This document shows, piece after piece, positions 37,545 to 48,403 of a stretch of DNA of 64,000 nt (within the stretch, counting starts at the first letter, position 1; every line of letters begins with the position of its first letter). Origin of the DNA: Gracilariopsis chorda. Taxonomy: Eukaryota; Rhodophyta; Florideophyceae; Gracilariales; Gracilariaceae. The position numbers and the translations under genes are program-made. The stretch is from contig NBIV01000036.1 in NCBI GenBank assembly GCA_003194525.1, positions 186,001 to 250,000 of the forward strand. Reading direction: 5' to 3'. Below the pieces are notes generated by a model. It saw nothing but the letters and a program-made list of their open reading frames with translations, was not told where the DNA came from and did not search any database.

Positions 37545-37668
37545 TGTAGAACACTTCTGATAAAGAACGTTGAAATGTGGGAGGTGAATCTGTTGGAGCT
37601 GCGATGTAGGCGTTGGATAACACGAGGGGTATCGAGATGCGATTGTTCGGAGCGCAACCCTCTGCCGT

Positions 37669-37677
37669 CTTTTATGG
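37669..37677 (-). promoter_or_regulatory. TATA-like box of the secreted protein gene
   Basis: On the minus strand CCATAAAAG lies about 125 bp before the ATG at 37,544. It is the only good TATA-like word in that interval, and its distance allows a 90-100 base leader. Confidence 0.4.
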
Positions 37678-38099
37678 ACTGCGGAATCCAGGGACATTCG
37701 ACATGAAGGCGGCTTGGAAGAGACCATGTACAGAGCTCTTCCTCCCTACAGCTGGCGTTTCGAGCTGATTCGAAACATACATCATGGAAAAGGAGTTCTT
37801 GGTGGCAGAAATATGCCAATTCAAAACGTTCAAAACGTCAAGATTTTAATGAGAATTGCTCCATTCTCACGATCCAGAACTGCGGACGCCTCAACGACTC
37901 TGTTTTGCATGGGCAGCACGGCCAGCACATTCTTGCAACAACACAACTACGAAGGGTAACTTATCTGGATAGCAGTGTAGCAGCACCTTTGAACTATTTG
38001 TGGATTTGAGCAAGCATAGGGTCTCCTTAAAATAAAACAGCGACCAAGGGTAAACAACCTCTGACGACGCACGTTCAAAGTGAGAAACTGCTGAGGTGG

Positions 38100-38640
38100 C
38101 AGATTTTTGTATCGCGGCGTACAAGTTCGAAAGTTTCAACTACATGATCCCTATGATGAATTCGCCGTTCTCTGGGCACGGCAAATGACAGGCAAACAAG
38201 TTCCACTCGTTTCCAGTTCGCAAGAATACGATGTTGTCCTGCCACCTACAAACTGCAAGTGCCACGAGGGCACTATGCTAATGTGGGAGTGCTTCAGTAG
38301 ATTTTGAGATGACACGATGTCATTTTTATTGGTTGCTCACCGCATCCGTGCAGGAAGCTACGCCGACAAATAATGTAGAATGCGACTATCCGTACACTAC
38401 ACGAACTTGATACCTATTGAGTTGTTAAGCTCCTGATTTCACACTCGCGGGGAACAAGTCCCGGAAGGAAGAGTACAACACGCAGCGCGCTGCTGCTTCC
38501 GCGCACAACAGCTTAAGTGGCAAACCACCACGCTATCATTGTCAGCGTCATATACCCTCGTTTGCCTACGTCAGATGATACAAGGCATCTATTCGGATAA
38601 CTCGTGCACGTCTCAACATGACGCAGACTTCTACTTCCAC
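38100..38640 (+). pseudogene. Tc1/mariner-like transposase remnant
   Basis: The frame 38,107-38,307 encodes KFQLHDPYDEFAVLWARQ and then GTMLMWECFS. These match in order the Tc1/mariner catalytic-domain words 'KF.LdGPDg...YW' and 'GgGsvMvWGcfS'. A neighbouring frame continues in similar style (HFYWLLTASV). The first catalytic Asp region just upstream is not readable, and the later D and E motifs were not found. It is a dead fragment of a DNA transposon. Confidence 0.5.
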
Positions 38641-38666
38641 CGTTTGAAAACGAAAGACACTGTAAG

Positions 38667-38696
38667 CAATAGATAAACATTGATGTTTATCGATTG
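38667..38696. repeat. 14-base-arm palindrome
   Basis: Arms 38,667-38,680 and 38,683-38,696 (CAATAGATAAACAT against its complement, one mismatch) around a two-base centre. It stands 26 bases left of a larger palindrome. Confidence 0.85.
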
Positions 38697-38722
38697 TTTA
38701 TTCATGCCGTGGAACTATAAGT

Positions 38723-38767
38723 GTAGTTAAATAGATTATGCAGGTCCTGCATAATCTATTTAACTAC
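38723..38767. repeat. Perfect 45-base palindrome
   Basis: Two 22-base arms, 38,723-38,744 and 38,746-38,767, are perfect reverse complements around the single base 38,745. The left arm begins GTAGTTAAATAG and ends GCAGG. It could extrude a cruciform or encode a tight RNA hairpin. It may be two transposon ends fused after loss of the interior, or the product of a snap-back replication event. Confidence 0.95.
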
Positions 38768-39063
38768 TCTTATTTGTTGCTCCAGGACAGCTTTGCTCGA
38801 TCTTTACTTTATTGTCAGGTATGAAGGGTAGAAAAAATCACTGCTTGTGATCAGCAGAACTGAAACACAAACACCAGCGTCCTAGAAGGACGAGGTGCCC
38901 AGGGAAGTCCAAGAGTGGGAGGGTGGGGAAACAAAACGTAGACTGCGCAACATAACAAAACGCAGACTGCCCAGCGGGGCTGAGCGTTTTGGAAAGCGGG
39001 TGCCGATGCTTCCGCGGCCAGCAACTGATATCGTGGCAACAACGTGAGCACAGCCAGACGTGG

Positions 39064-39120
39064 TTTGATCGACGTCCGCTGCTCATTGCGCTGCCAAATA
39101 AATTTTCTTCTGCGTTCCTG
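39064..39120 (-). repeat. WQRNEQR repeat, copy 1
   Basis: On the minus strand this segment encodes YWLLQERRRKFIWQRNEQR. The plus-strand segment at 40,346-40,402 encodes a peptide identical at 12 of 19 positions, with conservative Lys/Arg and Ile/Val changes. It is probably the remains of a coding repeat. The family is unknown. Confidence 0.5.
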
Positions 39121-40345
39121 GAGAAGCCAGTAGTTCGTATACCAGCTCACGTAATATTATTAATGTACACAAAAACTTAATTCAGTTTGTCCCCCAAAAC
39201 AATTTATTTTGAAACTTCGTCTTGTCTTTTGTGGAAGTAGGTGTTTATTCATGTACCCTGTACTGTGATTCGACGTCGAGACGTTCGATTTTCGAAAAGT
39301 TGAGAGCTCTCTTTGTCGGGATGCCGCTCTACGGCGACATCAGAGAACAAAATGATTTACGCCATTTACTATATTAAACCCGCAACCAAGCGGGCAGAAA
39401 CCCTTCCTGTTGTGAATAGTTTTGTCTTTTGAACGGCTTGAACGGCTATGCCTGCTGTATTCTACACATTTGAAACAGATTGTTAAGATCAAGAAGCTGT
39501 TCAAACCCCTTTGAACCCAGAAGAGATTAGCCTCAGCTACCTAGTCATGTAAAAACTATATTACAGAGCGCTCTGGCACTTAAGTTAGAGCAACCTTTGT
39601 CTTGAAAGTTGCGTGAAGGTTTTCTTTGTTCGTCTGCTGTACCAAACACTACCGACGAATTAGTCAGAATATCATCGTTAGCGCTTTATCATGGGCTAAC
39701 TCACGCAACATTCTCAACGAGCGTCCGCCCAACCCCAAAAACGGAACTGGTCATCAACGAAGACTAAAGTCTTTTCTTGTCCGCTTGTTTCTTAAGAAAA
39801 ATGGAATTACTGCCAAGTGCTTCACATTAAATACTCATTGAATGCATCAGCGAAAAAAGTATCGTTTGAAATAATCTTCTCGCAGTTTCTTGCTTTCGGG
39901 AGTTCAACCGTTCAAAGGACTAGTTAGAACCAGTTTTGAATCAATTATTTCTGAAAGAAATTGAAGCACAACACTCCAAGGTAGATAAGACCACTTCGAC
40001 TGCAGAGTTCTCTTGGTCTGCACAAATTTCAAGTTACCCGTGTCTAAAGGGGATGCTCTGTCCCTGTGTTCTATAACATCAAACACCAACGAAGCACTCG
40101 CGTTCTCTTCAATAAACCAATATCCTTGCCAGTCTAGATTTGAGGATTGATTAAGAAGGCGATGAAGCTTCGGGATTTTGAGTCACAGAAAGTGACGTCA
40201 AATTAGTTCAATCTGTGATCCAATTTGCAACTATGAGAGCTGATTGGATCAAAACATAATCCAGTCCAGGGTTGAAGAAACCTTTCGGCAAAAAATAATG
40301 CCCAAGAATAACGTTGTGCAACTGATGTTATCTTATGTGTCAAAA

Positions 40346-40402
40346 CAATGGAATTTTAAGGAACACAGAAGAAGATTTGTTTGGCAGCGGAATGAGCAGC
40401 GG
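40346..40402 (+). repeat. WQRNEQR repeat, copy 2
   Basis: Encodes QWNFKEHRRRFVWQRNEQR and is the partner of the minus-strand copy about 1.3 kb away. The two form a diverged inverted pair. Confidence 0.5.
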
Positions 40403-42299
40403 CTGCTGATCCAGGTCTCCCTAGCTTTCTCCTAGACCTGTACCTTAGGTTCTCCGCTGATGACGTTTTTATTTGCGGATGCCTTGCGTTGTTTTTGCCT
40501 TCGCGACTTCCAGGTTACGGACATAGCGGAAAGACTGATTTAGCGAACACATATCACGTGAGAACGATTTCCAAGCTCAGGAAAACGTATTATGTGGATG
40601 TCCTGAATGTGGGGACATAGAAATCTACCAGATCTCGAAACTAAGCGATGTGCTCTTCGAAAAATCCCTCAGGCTAGAACTTGAAACGGCTAGACATGAC
40701 TTCTGTCTCTGCGATTTCAGGCATATGCTCTTGAGTGCCAAAGTTTCTTGAAGCTCCTCTACCGATAAAAAGGCTGTAATTATATTTTTGTGTCAGTCGA
40801 AGCACAAGGCGGCCTCTTTTGTGAATAGACACGTCGTAAGCTGAGCAATGAGCTGCTCAGAATGCAGCTCTGAAATGGGCTACATAGGGCGTGCTTATGA
40901 AAGAAAATACATAATTTTTGTGGGTGGCATGTGATTGCTTTCTTTGATACGCGTCGAGGGCAGCTTTGTTGACGATTTAAAGAAAGTTTGAATGATTTTC
41001 GTTCAGCTGTCACGTTGCATGCGATCTAAAGAGCGCAAACAGTGCCACATGGTGTCGTGTCTGTTGCATGTTTGCAGCGACAGTGTTACAAATCGAAGCG
41101 TAAAATGGTTGCAAGTGTAACACAGAAGATGGTGGTACCTTTGGTACAGCGGATGAAACAGAGGCGCAGGTTTGATGGCGGTGTATTGGAAAAGCTGCAT
41201 CGTTCAAAGAGTAAGAGATGTAAACTGTGCCTCTTGCGTTTTGGAGTTTGCCTCTTCGTACGCTATTGAGGCAAGCAGGGCTTACCCCTGCACTTGGAGA
41301 TGGGTTTGTCACGAGTGCTCGCAGAGTTTACTGACATGTTTTGAAGCTACTGTACACGAATGATGCGGAAAAGGGCGTAGCTTGGACACTTGACAAGTAA
41401 CAGTTATGGTTTGGTAAGAAGAGCATTCAAATACAGATGTGTATGGCACATGCAGTTTGTGGATGGAGCATAAAACTGTGTCGCTCAGTTGAAGGGGTGA
41501 TAGTTGTGACGAGTTGTTCGAAGAATGCGCACCAAGTTGAGGAAGATGATGCAAGATACAGTGTTTCTAAGGCGAAGCGCACGCACTGGTGACAACAAAA
41601 ATATGAAAAGTGGGACAGATGTAAACTGTAAGCCTTTATGTGAGAAAGGTTTGGACTTGGAAAAAAATAATGGAAAGCAATTGCATGCAGTGTGACTCCA
41701 GAGCGCGTTGGGTGTGTTAATGTTGGTGCAGATTACGTAAAGGGTTACCCTGTTGCATCGTGACAGCGTCAGAGAGTCGGTGGTGGTTTGGACTGGCGCG
41801 AAGGCGTGTTAGCGCGATAAGGTGGCAGCAGGAATAGGCGGGCGCGTGGATGTGGTGTACGATGGTTTGGTGGGCGAAGGGGAGCGAGTGCGCGAGCGAG
41901 AAACAACGCAATATTAGATCTGGGGGGGAAGAAGACTAGAGCGGCATCTGGAGTGTATGACAAGTAGGGCTAAACATGATTGCGGGTTAGACGGCTCCTT
42001 TTTGTTATGCAACATTTGCACGGGGGTCTGGAAAGGTGACAACGGAAAGTTGAACGCGTGAGACAAGGCTCATGATGGCATGCACGAGGGGCGTTATTCG
42101 TGACTGCGTAACGCTTGAGTGATGGGGTAGTATGGACGCACTCGCGGAGGTGGGCGCTTGCCATTAAAGCGGGCTGCGCATAGCGGCGGCGATGATGCAG
42201 GCGCGCAAGGAGCGCTGTTGAGCTGCAGCCACGCACGAGGAGGCGCGACCACGCACGAAGACTGCGCTGCTGAGAGCAACGAGCCGCTGGCACGCAGAT

Positions 42300-42354
42300 A
42301 GCGTGGGGGCGGGCGGTACAGTAGGCGCCATGCGCAGCGCGGCGCCGCCAGTGT

Positions 42355-42385
<31 letters not shown>

Positions 42386-42754
42386 CAGTTGGCCGCAAAA
42401 GTTGAAAATAAAGACACTTTTTCAAGTTTGGGTCGCGCGACGGCGGCGCGCAGAAAACAGCGCTGGTCGTGCGCGCCGCCGGCGGCTGCGCTGCCGAGTG
42501 CGCGCGCAGCGCACACAAAAAACGCGCCCTCGGCAGCCGAGCTGCGTCTGCACGCCGTTACCACCCCGTCACCATCACCACCCCCTCCACCCCCCCCGCC
42601 ACGCCACGCTGTCACCGCCGCGTGACGACCCCGACACACTCGGGTCACCATCGCCTCCTCGGTCCGTCATCTCTGAGCCGCCGCACCTCCGCCCCCTCCC
42701 CCTCCCCCCCCTCCTCCCCCCATACCGCCGCCCTCCCCACCCCCCACCCCCGCT
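42300..42754 (+). promoter_or_regulatory. GC-rich promoter/leader of the Gln/Pro-rich gene
   Basis: A sharp rise in GC and CpG, unlike the surrounding DNA, reaches from about 42,100 to the ATG at 42,755. The part 42,560-42,754 is almost pure C-rich on the plus strand (CCCCTCCACC-type runs), so the minus strand is G-rich and could form G-quadruplexes. No TATA box was seen. This is consistent with a CpG-rich TATA-less promoter, but function is inferred from composition only. Confidence 0.4.
42361..42384 (+). repeat. (CGG)8 trinucleotide run
   Basis: Eight uninterrupted CGG units about 370 bp upstream of the ATG of the Gln/Pro-rich gene, in GC-rich presumed promoter or leader sequence. Confidence 0.9.
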
Positions 42755-43409
42755 ATGAAGGAAGCCCCTTCCAATTCCTTGTCCGCTCCCGACGAGTCGC
42801 CAGAGGAGCGCAAACGGCGCCTCGCCCGTGAGCGCCAGCGCCGTCACCGCGAGAAGCTCCGCGCAAAGCAACGCCTTTCCGCCCCCGCCCCCGCCCCCGC
42901 CCCCGCCCCCACCCCGCCCCCACCCCCCGCCCCCACCCCCCCTCCGCCCCCCCCCTCCGCCCCCCCCCCCACCGACGCAGACACTACCTCTTCCCGCAGG
43001 CTCAACCACCTCCACCACCAACCCTCCTCCACCCCGAGACAGTCGTCACCCCCCCACTTCACCATCACTCGTCGCGCACATCCCGCTCGCCCCTCTGCCC
43101 TGCACGCGCCCCCCGCCCATCACTCCCCCCCCTCCGTCCGTACCCCAATCAAGCCTGTCACGCAGCACAACAACCCCGTTCACCGTCCTGCTTCGCACCC
43201 CCCGAAACCCTTTGCTGCCACCTCCACCCGTACTCACCATCGACAGCATTCATCTTTTACTGCAAAACAATCTATTCGAATGGAACCGCAGGATCACGGC
43301 TCCCCGTCACAGCTCCATCACCATCAGCAACAGCAGTCGCATCACTCGTCGCAGCCCCCTCAACACCAGCACCAACTGCAACACCCGACGCCGCCGCCCC
43401 ACCAGCAGC

Positions 43410-43443
<34 letters not shown>

Positions 43444-45640
43444 GCAGCAGCAGCAGCAGCACCCTCCCCGCTCCCAAACTCAAACTCACGCTACACCGCA
43501 ATCTCACCCGCATCAACCCCAAGATCAACACAAGCAAATCCACCATCAGCTTCCGCTTCAACCACAAGATCACCGCAAGCAAGAGCTCCCGTATTCTCAG
43601 CAGATACCGCTTCAGTCTCATCTCCCGCAGATGCACCATTCCCAACTGGCTTCCACTACCATTCCCATTCCTGCCTCTCACAACCTACTTCCGCAACAGC
43701 ACCACCACCTCTCTCAACACAACCCAGCTCACCAGCTCCATCGACTCCAGGATTCGCATCATCCGTATACCGCCGACCAGCAGCAGCATCCAACCCAGAA
43801 GACCCAGCCCTTACCCTCTGCCCCACTTCACGAGCCGCAACCGATCAAGCACGCTCACAGATCACAGCTGCACCGCCCGTACGAATCTAGTTTTCTGCTT
43901 CATCAACATTCGGCTGCATTCGCTCATCAGAATCATGCATTTCCAGCCGCCAATGTACCCCCGCATCAATCCCAGCCTCAGCAGGCCCCACCGGATCATC
44001 AGTTCGCCTTTCCGTCCGCTCCCACCGATCCCACCTTTCAACAGCACTCTTATGCCCCAGAGACTCAACGATCGTACCTCAACGAGATTCCGCCGCGGGA
44101 GCACGCGCATTATTCTCGTTACCAAGCGCCGCCGATTCGTCACGCTGCCGCCCACCCAGACCCAACACCCGCGCTCACCGCCATCCCATCCTCCGCCATG
44201 CCAACTACTGTCAATGGCATTCATGCCAACATCCCGTCTTCTGCTAACACAAACGTGCCGCCCGTCAGTTCGCAATTTCCGCAGGCACTCAGCCGTGACG
44301 CCCCGTCGACTCGCTATGGGCAAGTGCAAGTTTCACCGCAGCATGCCCTGAACCAGCCTTTGCAGCAGCAAGTTCCCGCTGTCCAGGTCGCATCAACAAA
44401 GGACAGTAATGCCGACCAAGCACAGGATCACGATCCAAACGAAACAGCGGAAGAACGCAAACGAAGGTTAGCGCGAGAGCGACAACGCCGACGTAGAAAG
44501 CGTCTAAAGCTAGATCCTCATGGAATCGGCAGTAAGGCCCCTGTCAGCGCTTCCTCGCAACCCGTCGAGGATGATTCTCAGAGGGATACCCCTGCGCCTG
44601 CCCAAAGTGCGCAGATTGACATGGCCATGCATATTCGCGCAACGGCTGATAATCCTGTGCATATTCAAACCGCCGCGATACAGCATACCCTTCAACCACC
44701 GTTTGAATCGGCCAATCTGGCGAGTACTCATCACACCTCTTTCAATCCTGGTACTGCCACTCAAGATGACATTGCTGTTCCCAGCGCGACGGGAAGAGCG
44801 CCGTACAACTTGCAATCGATCAATGTCGGATCTGCCACACCACCGTCAGCATCAGTTGCGCTTACCTCCTCCCATCGCGCCGCCGCTGAGTTGGCGCGGT
44901 TGTCCTTACCGTATGAGGACAGAGCCGTGCGCACACCCGATCCGAATGAAGATCCCGACGCCCGGAAGAGAAGACTCGCGAGGGACAGGCAGAGAAGACG
45001 GCGAATGCGCTTGAGGTCAAAGAAGATGGAGGAGGATGCTGAGGAAAAGGCGCAAGGAAATCCGTCTCAGCCTCTCAAGTTTACGGGAGTAGCTGCACAG
45101 GCGAAGGCGGAACCTATTGACGGCAATCGTACTCATTCTGAGCTTGATCGTCGTGGCGTACCATCAGAAAATATTGCCGATTCTGTGCGTATGCCACTTG
45201 GCACTGCAGCGTCGAGTGTGTTTGGGACACGCTCAGAAGTCGCGCCAAATTTGTCTTTCGAGCAGCAGAATCGTGGTGTCCGCAATGGCAACGCGTCAAA
45301 CACTGGCTTCCAGGAGGCTGTACCAGCTGGAATGACCATAAACTTCGGTACCAATGGCGCGCTTAGCATGAATGGACTACCTGTGTATGGACTTGTTTCC
45401 GACCAGAATCTAATGCACTGGAGCCAAGCTTTTGAGAGTGAGAGTGCTGCTCGCTTCGCTGTCGAGTCAGCTGTTGGCGCTTTCCGAGCACAACTTCCAA
45501 CTGCCAATCCGAATGCGAGGATGTATGTAGTGCAGCATGCTATTGCTTTGATTGCTGGTTCGGATGATGTTAGCAGAGAGGGTGTGAATGGACAAATGCT
45601 TTCCTCATTGCGTGCTGATGGCGTTATGCGTATGTCCTGA
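42755..45640 (+). CDS. Gln/Pro-rich protein with three basic STPR-like repeats
   Basis: An intact intronless 961-residue protein. It has three copies of a basic repeat, D/N-E-x-x-(E/D)-x-R-K-R-R-L-A-R-(E/D)-R-Q-R-R-x-R, at residues 13-40, 560-586 and 728-755. The spacing and the Arg pattern resemble the 23-residue STPR repeat, a DNA-binding motif known from silkworm FMBP-1, although there the repeats are in tandem and here they are dispersed. Between them lie Pro/Ala runs (44-72), a poly-Gln run near 217-236, and long His/Gln/Pro-rich disordered stretches. The last 100 residues look more ordered (FESESAARFAVESAVGAF). There is no signal peptide or membrane segment. A nuclear DNA- or RNA-binding regulator with a disordered activation-type region is the best guess. 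A bZIP reading is unlikely because no leucine zipper follows the basic parts. Confidence 0.85.
43403..43462 (+). repeat. Coding CAG/CAA run (poly-Gln)
   Basis: About 19-20 consecutive glutamine codons, CAG at both ends and CAA in the middle, inside the Gln/Pro-rich protein. The mixed codons should limit slippage compared with a pure CAG tract. Confidence 0.9.
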
Positions 45641-47237
45641 GACGAACCATTCTCGCGACTCCCCCATGAAATGGCGCTTGCGATGTGATACTTACTTCCT
45701 TACGCTCCAAACTGATCAACATGACGTACTTCAATCTAAAAACTTCGTCGTGGGCACCTTTGCATGGTACTATGATCTACCTCGGACAACGATGTAGTCA
45801 AGGAATGCAACTATCACCCCTTTGGCGATGTTTGCAAACTAGCCAAGGAATACTGACCTGACACAACTGACTAACTACTGAAAGAATAATCATACACGTA
45901 ATAGTTTACGGTAACGCCCGTGGACTTGGGCTTTTCGCTGATTGTACATATATAAACATCTACTGTACCATAAACGTGGGTGAATAATTCTCTATGCACC
46001 GGCACTATAGCAGAGGCACACTATGCTTCAACACAAGTTGCTATTCAACAAACATTCACTTGATTTCATCGCAATCTCATAAACCACTCCTTGTTAGTTT
46101 ATACAAGCGAACTAGACAAAAAAAAAGACTCTTCACTATAAGAGAAATAAGGGTTTGAACAGTACGTTTGGCACTACGGCCGCTTGTGTGTTTGTTTTGT
46201 TGGTTTGTGGGCGGACGACGCCTAGTTCCGATTTGGACGTACTAAATCTCTAATGAGCTAGTGTGTGCCCCGAAAGCCATGTTCTCGAGGCAAACCCATT
46301 TGCAGATCCATCTTGCTTCCTGCTGAGGGAAGTAGAAAGGTCGGCACACCACGGTGAGCAGATTAATGCATTGTGCACAGAGCGGGACCAATAGCGGTTC
46401 CCGTATGATCCCTCAGCACCATACTGGTCCAACAAAAGGCGATTTGGCACCGCATTTCCAATATATGAGCTATGACCGCATCAACGACATTCATTCGTCT
46501 GAAAGACTTCAATGACATCCCGGGACTTTTACTTAAAATCCGATCATAGGTGTTATGATTTCAATATGCCTTGATCTGAGCTGGTGATTTGGAAAGTGGA
46601 CTTCCGAGTGGTGCTTGTATTCTTGCATTCGGCACGAAGCCCCTCCCGCCATTACGTGCAGGCCGGCTTGACCATTCACCTGGTTAATCAATGATGATGA
46701 ACATGAATTAAGGCCTGAAAAGATCATGGAAACTAGACTGTCTTCTTGACACCGTACCGCTCGCTTAATAGCCGTGCATATACGCATACCAGTAGCCAAG
46801 GTTTTGAGCAGGAGCGCATCGCTACCTTTGGTATGTTGTTCTTGTTCGCTTTGTCTGTCTTCGAATGGCAACAAGCCCTTCTATGGGAAATCCCAGGCAA
46901 AATTTCTGGCAAGACTTCTGGTGGGATTCCGAGTACTTCGAAAATCGGCTGTTCGTCTTGGCCAATAATGCACCAACAATAACTACGTATACGAGATCTT
47001 TGATCGCATGATGGGTGGGTGACAAAGAATCAAAACGATCAAATTTGGGAAAAATAAGTCGAGACTTACCTTCGGTACAGCCGTTACCTGTACTGTCACA
47101 CCTCAAACACAGTACTATTGCTCAATCCGTACATCTGACACCTTCATACGTGTGAGCGTCATAGTACTACCAATGAGGCAGCTCTGTCCTCCCACTTCTC
47201 CCGGATGAGAGCGAGAACAGTGAGCGTGTTTATTTAT
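45641..47237. other. Stretch without a supported gene
   Basis: The first few hundred bases are AT-richer and probably hold the 3' untranslated end of the preceding gene. The dispersed repeat at 46,336-46,460 lies inside. Frames around 46,750-47,100 overlap on both strands, and none is recognisable. Confidence 0.35.
46336..46460 (+). repeat. Dispersed repeat, copy 2
   Basis: Diverged partner of 36,343-36,470, in the same orientation. It shares AAAGGTCGGCACACC, GAGCGGGAC and a GCGATTTxGCA-type end. Confidence 0.5.
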
Positions 47238-47306
47238 CCCCGTGCTCACAGAGTGAACATTTTAGTTCACATAAAAGTAAGGTGAGTTTTGGAGAATTTT
47301 GGTGAA
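47238..47306 (+). repeat. Left terminal inverted repeat
   Basis: Starts CCCCGTGCTCACAG. It contains the palindrome GTGAAC-N6-GTTCAC at 47,253-47,270 and ends with GTGAGTTTTGGAGAATTTT at 47,282-47,300. All three blocks recur in inverted order at the right end with the same spacing. Confidence 0.85.
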
Positions 47307-47361
47307 TTCTCGGTTACAGAGAGAACGTCTCTCAACGCTGGGTAATGTTCACTCTGTGAGC
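47244..47361. repeat. Fold-back at the left transposon end
   Basis: GCTCACAGAGTGAACATT (47,244-47,261) is repeated as a perfect 18-base reverse complement at 47,344-47,361, so the outer left terminus can pair with a site about 80 bases inside. No such internal partner was seen at the right end. Confidence 0.85.
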
Positions 47362-47454
47362 CTCTAAGATATTCTATGACTTTCTCCGACGGTAGCATTA
47401 TTCCTTGACAATCTTGAGAGAGCATTCGCTTCAGTCTTTCAAGACTGACTAGCT

Positions 47455-47769
47455 ATGGCTCACCATTCAACTCCCTTTCGTCCAACTTGCACAAATGCTC
47501 ATCGGAATGCAGACACCCGCAACCGAACACTCTCAATCGACAACTACACTGCGGGGGTGAATAAAATTTCTTTCGATGCTTACAACTACTCCAGTGCACC
47601 ACCCGTAACGTCGTGGCAGTTTTTTAAAAGCATTTTTGAGCATTTAACATGCAATACTAACGATATGCAAACTGAGTTTCTTACCAGTGGGTTTTCAGAA
47701 AGCCACCACCAAAACGTACTATTCAATTGCAACCAGTTAACGTTGGGAAACAGTAACGCAAAAAAATGA
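47455..47769 (+). pseudogene. PiggyBac-like transposase, N-terminal piece
   Basis: A 104-codon frame from ATG 47,455, the first good start after the left terminal repeat. The product is hydrophilic, rich in His, Asn, Thr and Ser, with no recognised domain. Its position suggests the N-terminal part of the transposase, though it could be a separate small protein. Confidence 0.4.
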
Positions 47770-47927
47770 ACAAATGCCACATCAGTGAGTCTGAAAAGAC
47801 ATAAAGAGCCACAGAAAGTAGTTCTAAACAAGAAGAAAGTTTCGAATCTAATTTTTGTACTCCCTCGTACATTGTAATCGATGAAAGTGGAGTGTAAGAA
47901 TTTCACAGTCATAAGGCGCACACGCAT

Positions 47928-48284
47928 GTGCCAAATGCGCTCGAGGCCACAAAAATTGCAACAGAAGACTACTGGGCTGGCTTGTTTATGGAGCCACGTG
48001 AGCTCATGATTGATGCACTGGAACTTGAAGGGAGTGCTACAAATGGGTGTTCATCTACGTCATTGTTGACAACTGCACAGCGCAGTAATAATCAGCGTGT
48101 TAGGGTTCTTAACGGTTGGAAATATGCCGACGCTTGTGGTTCTATAGCACTATCTCTTGATGATGCTGACGGTATTTTAGGTGCTAGGTATGTGGACGAA
48201 GCTAATAGTGTTGTGGAGAAGATCAAACGAGATTTACGAATAGCTCGTAATAAGACCGGTGCAATTGATGAAATGAGCATTTAG
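47928..48284 (+). pseudogene. PiggyBac-like transposase, second piece
   Basis: The frame contains EDYWAGLFMEPRELMIDALE and a region ending in VEKIKRDLRIARNKTGAID. It begins with a GTG and is open slightly upstream, so it is an internal piece rather than a start. It lies in a different frame from both neighbours and ends in TAG. Confidence 0.5.
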
Positions 48285-48403
48285 CGAATGGATGTGCTCA
48301 ACCTTTTCTTGCTTCTGAGCGTACTGGACAAAGTCAAATGGCATATGGACGGTGCTCTCTAAGAGATACATATTAAGCAAGCAACAACAGAAGAGCTTCG
48401 TGG

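Larger units (their letters stand above)
38768..42300. other. Long stretch without a recognised gene
   Basis: Only short frames occur here. The one notable shared element is a pair of related segments in opposite orientation (39,064-39,120 minus and 40,346-40,402 plus), described separately. From about 41,000 composition shifts to GT-rich and then, after 42,000, to GC-rich as the promoter of the Gln/Pro-rich gene is approached. Confidence 0.4.

Noticed and set aside
42094-43068. Gly- and Ala-rich minus-strand frames in the GC-rich promoter
   Set aside because: Long openness here is explained by GC richness and the poly-C tract. The products are low-complexity glycine runs with no domain.
42828-44351. 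A 507-codon Ser/Pro/Arg/Asn-rich frame overlapping the Gln/Pro-rich gene
   Set aside because: It is a +1 shadow of the long gene: its runs mirror the CAA/CAG and CCN repeats of the true frame, and it ends while the 961-residue frame continues with ordered sequence.
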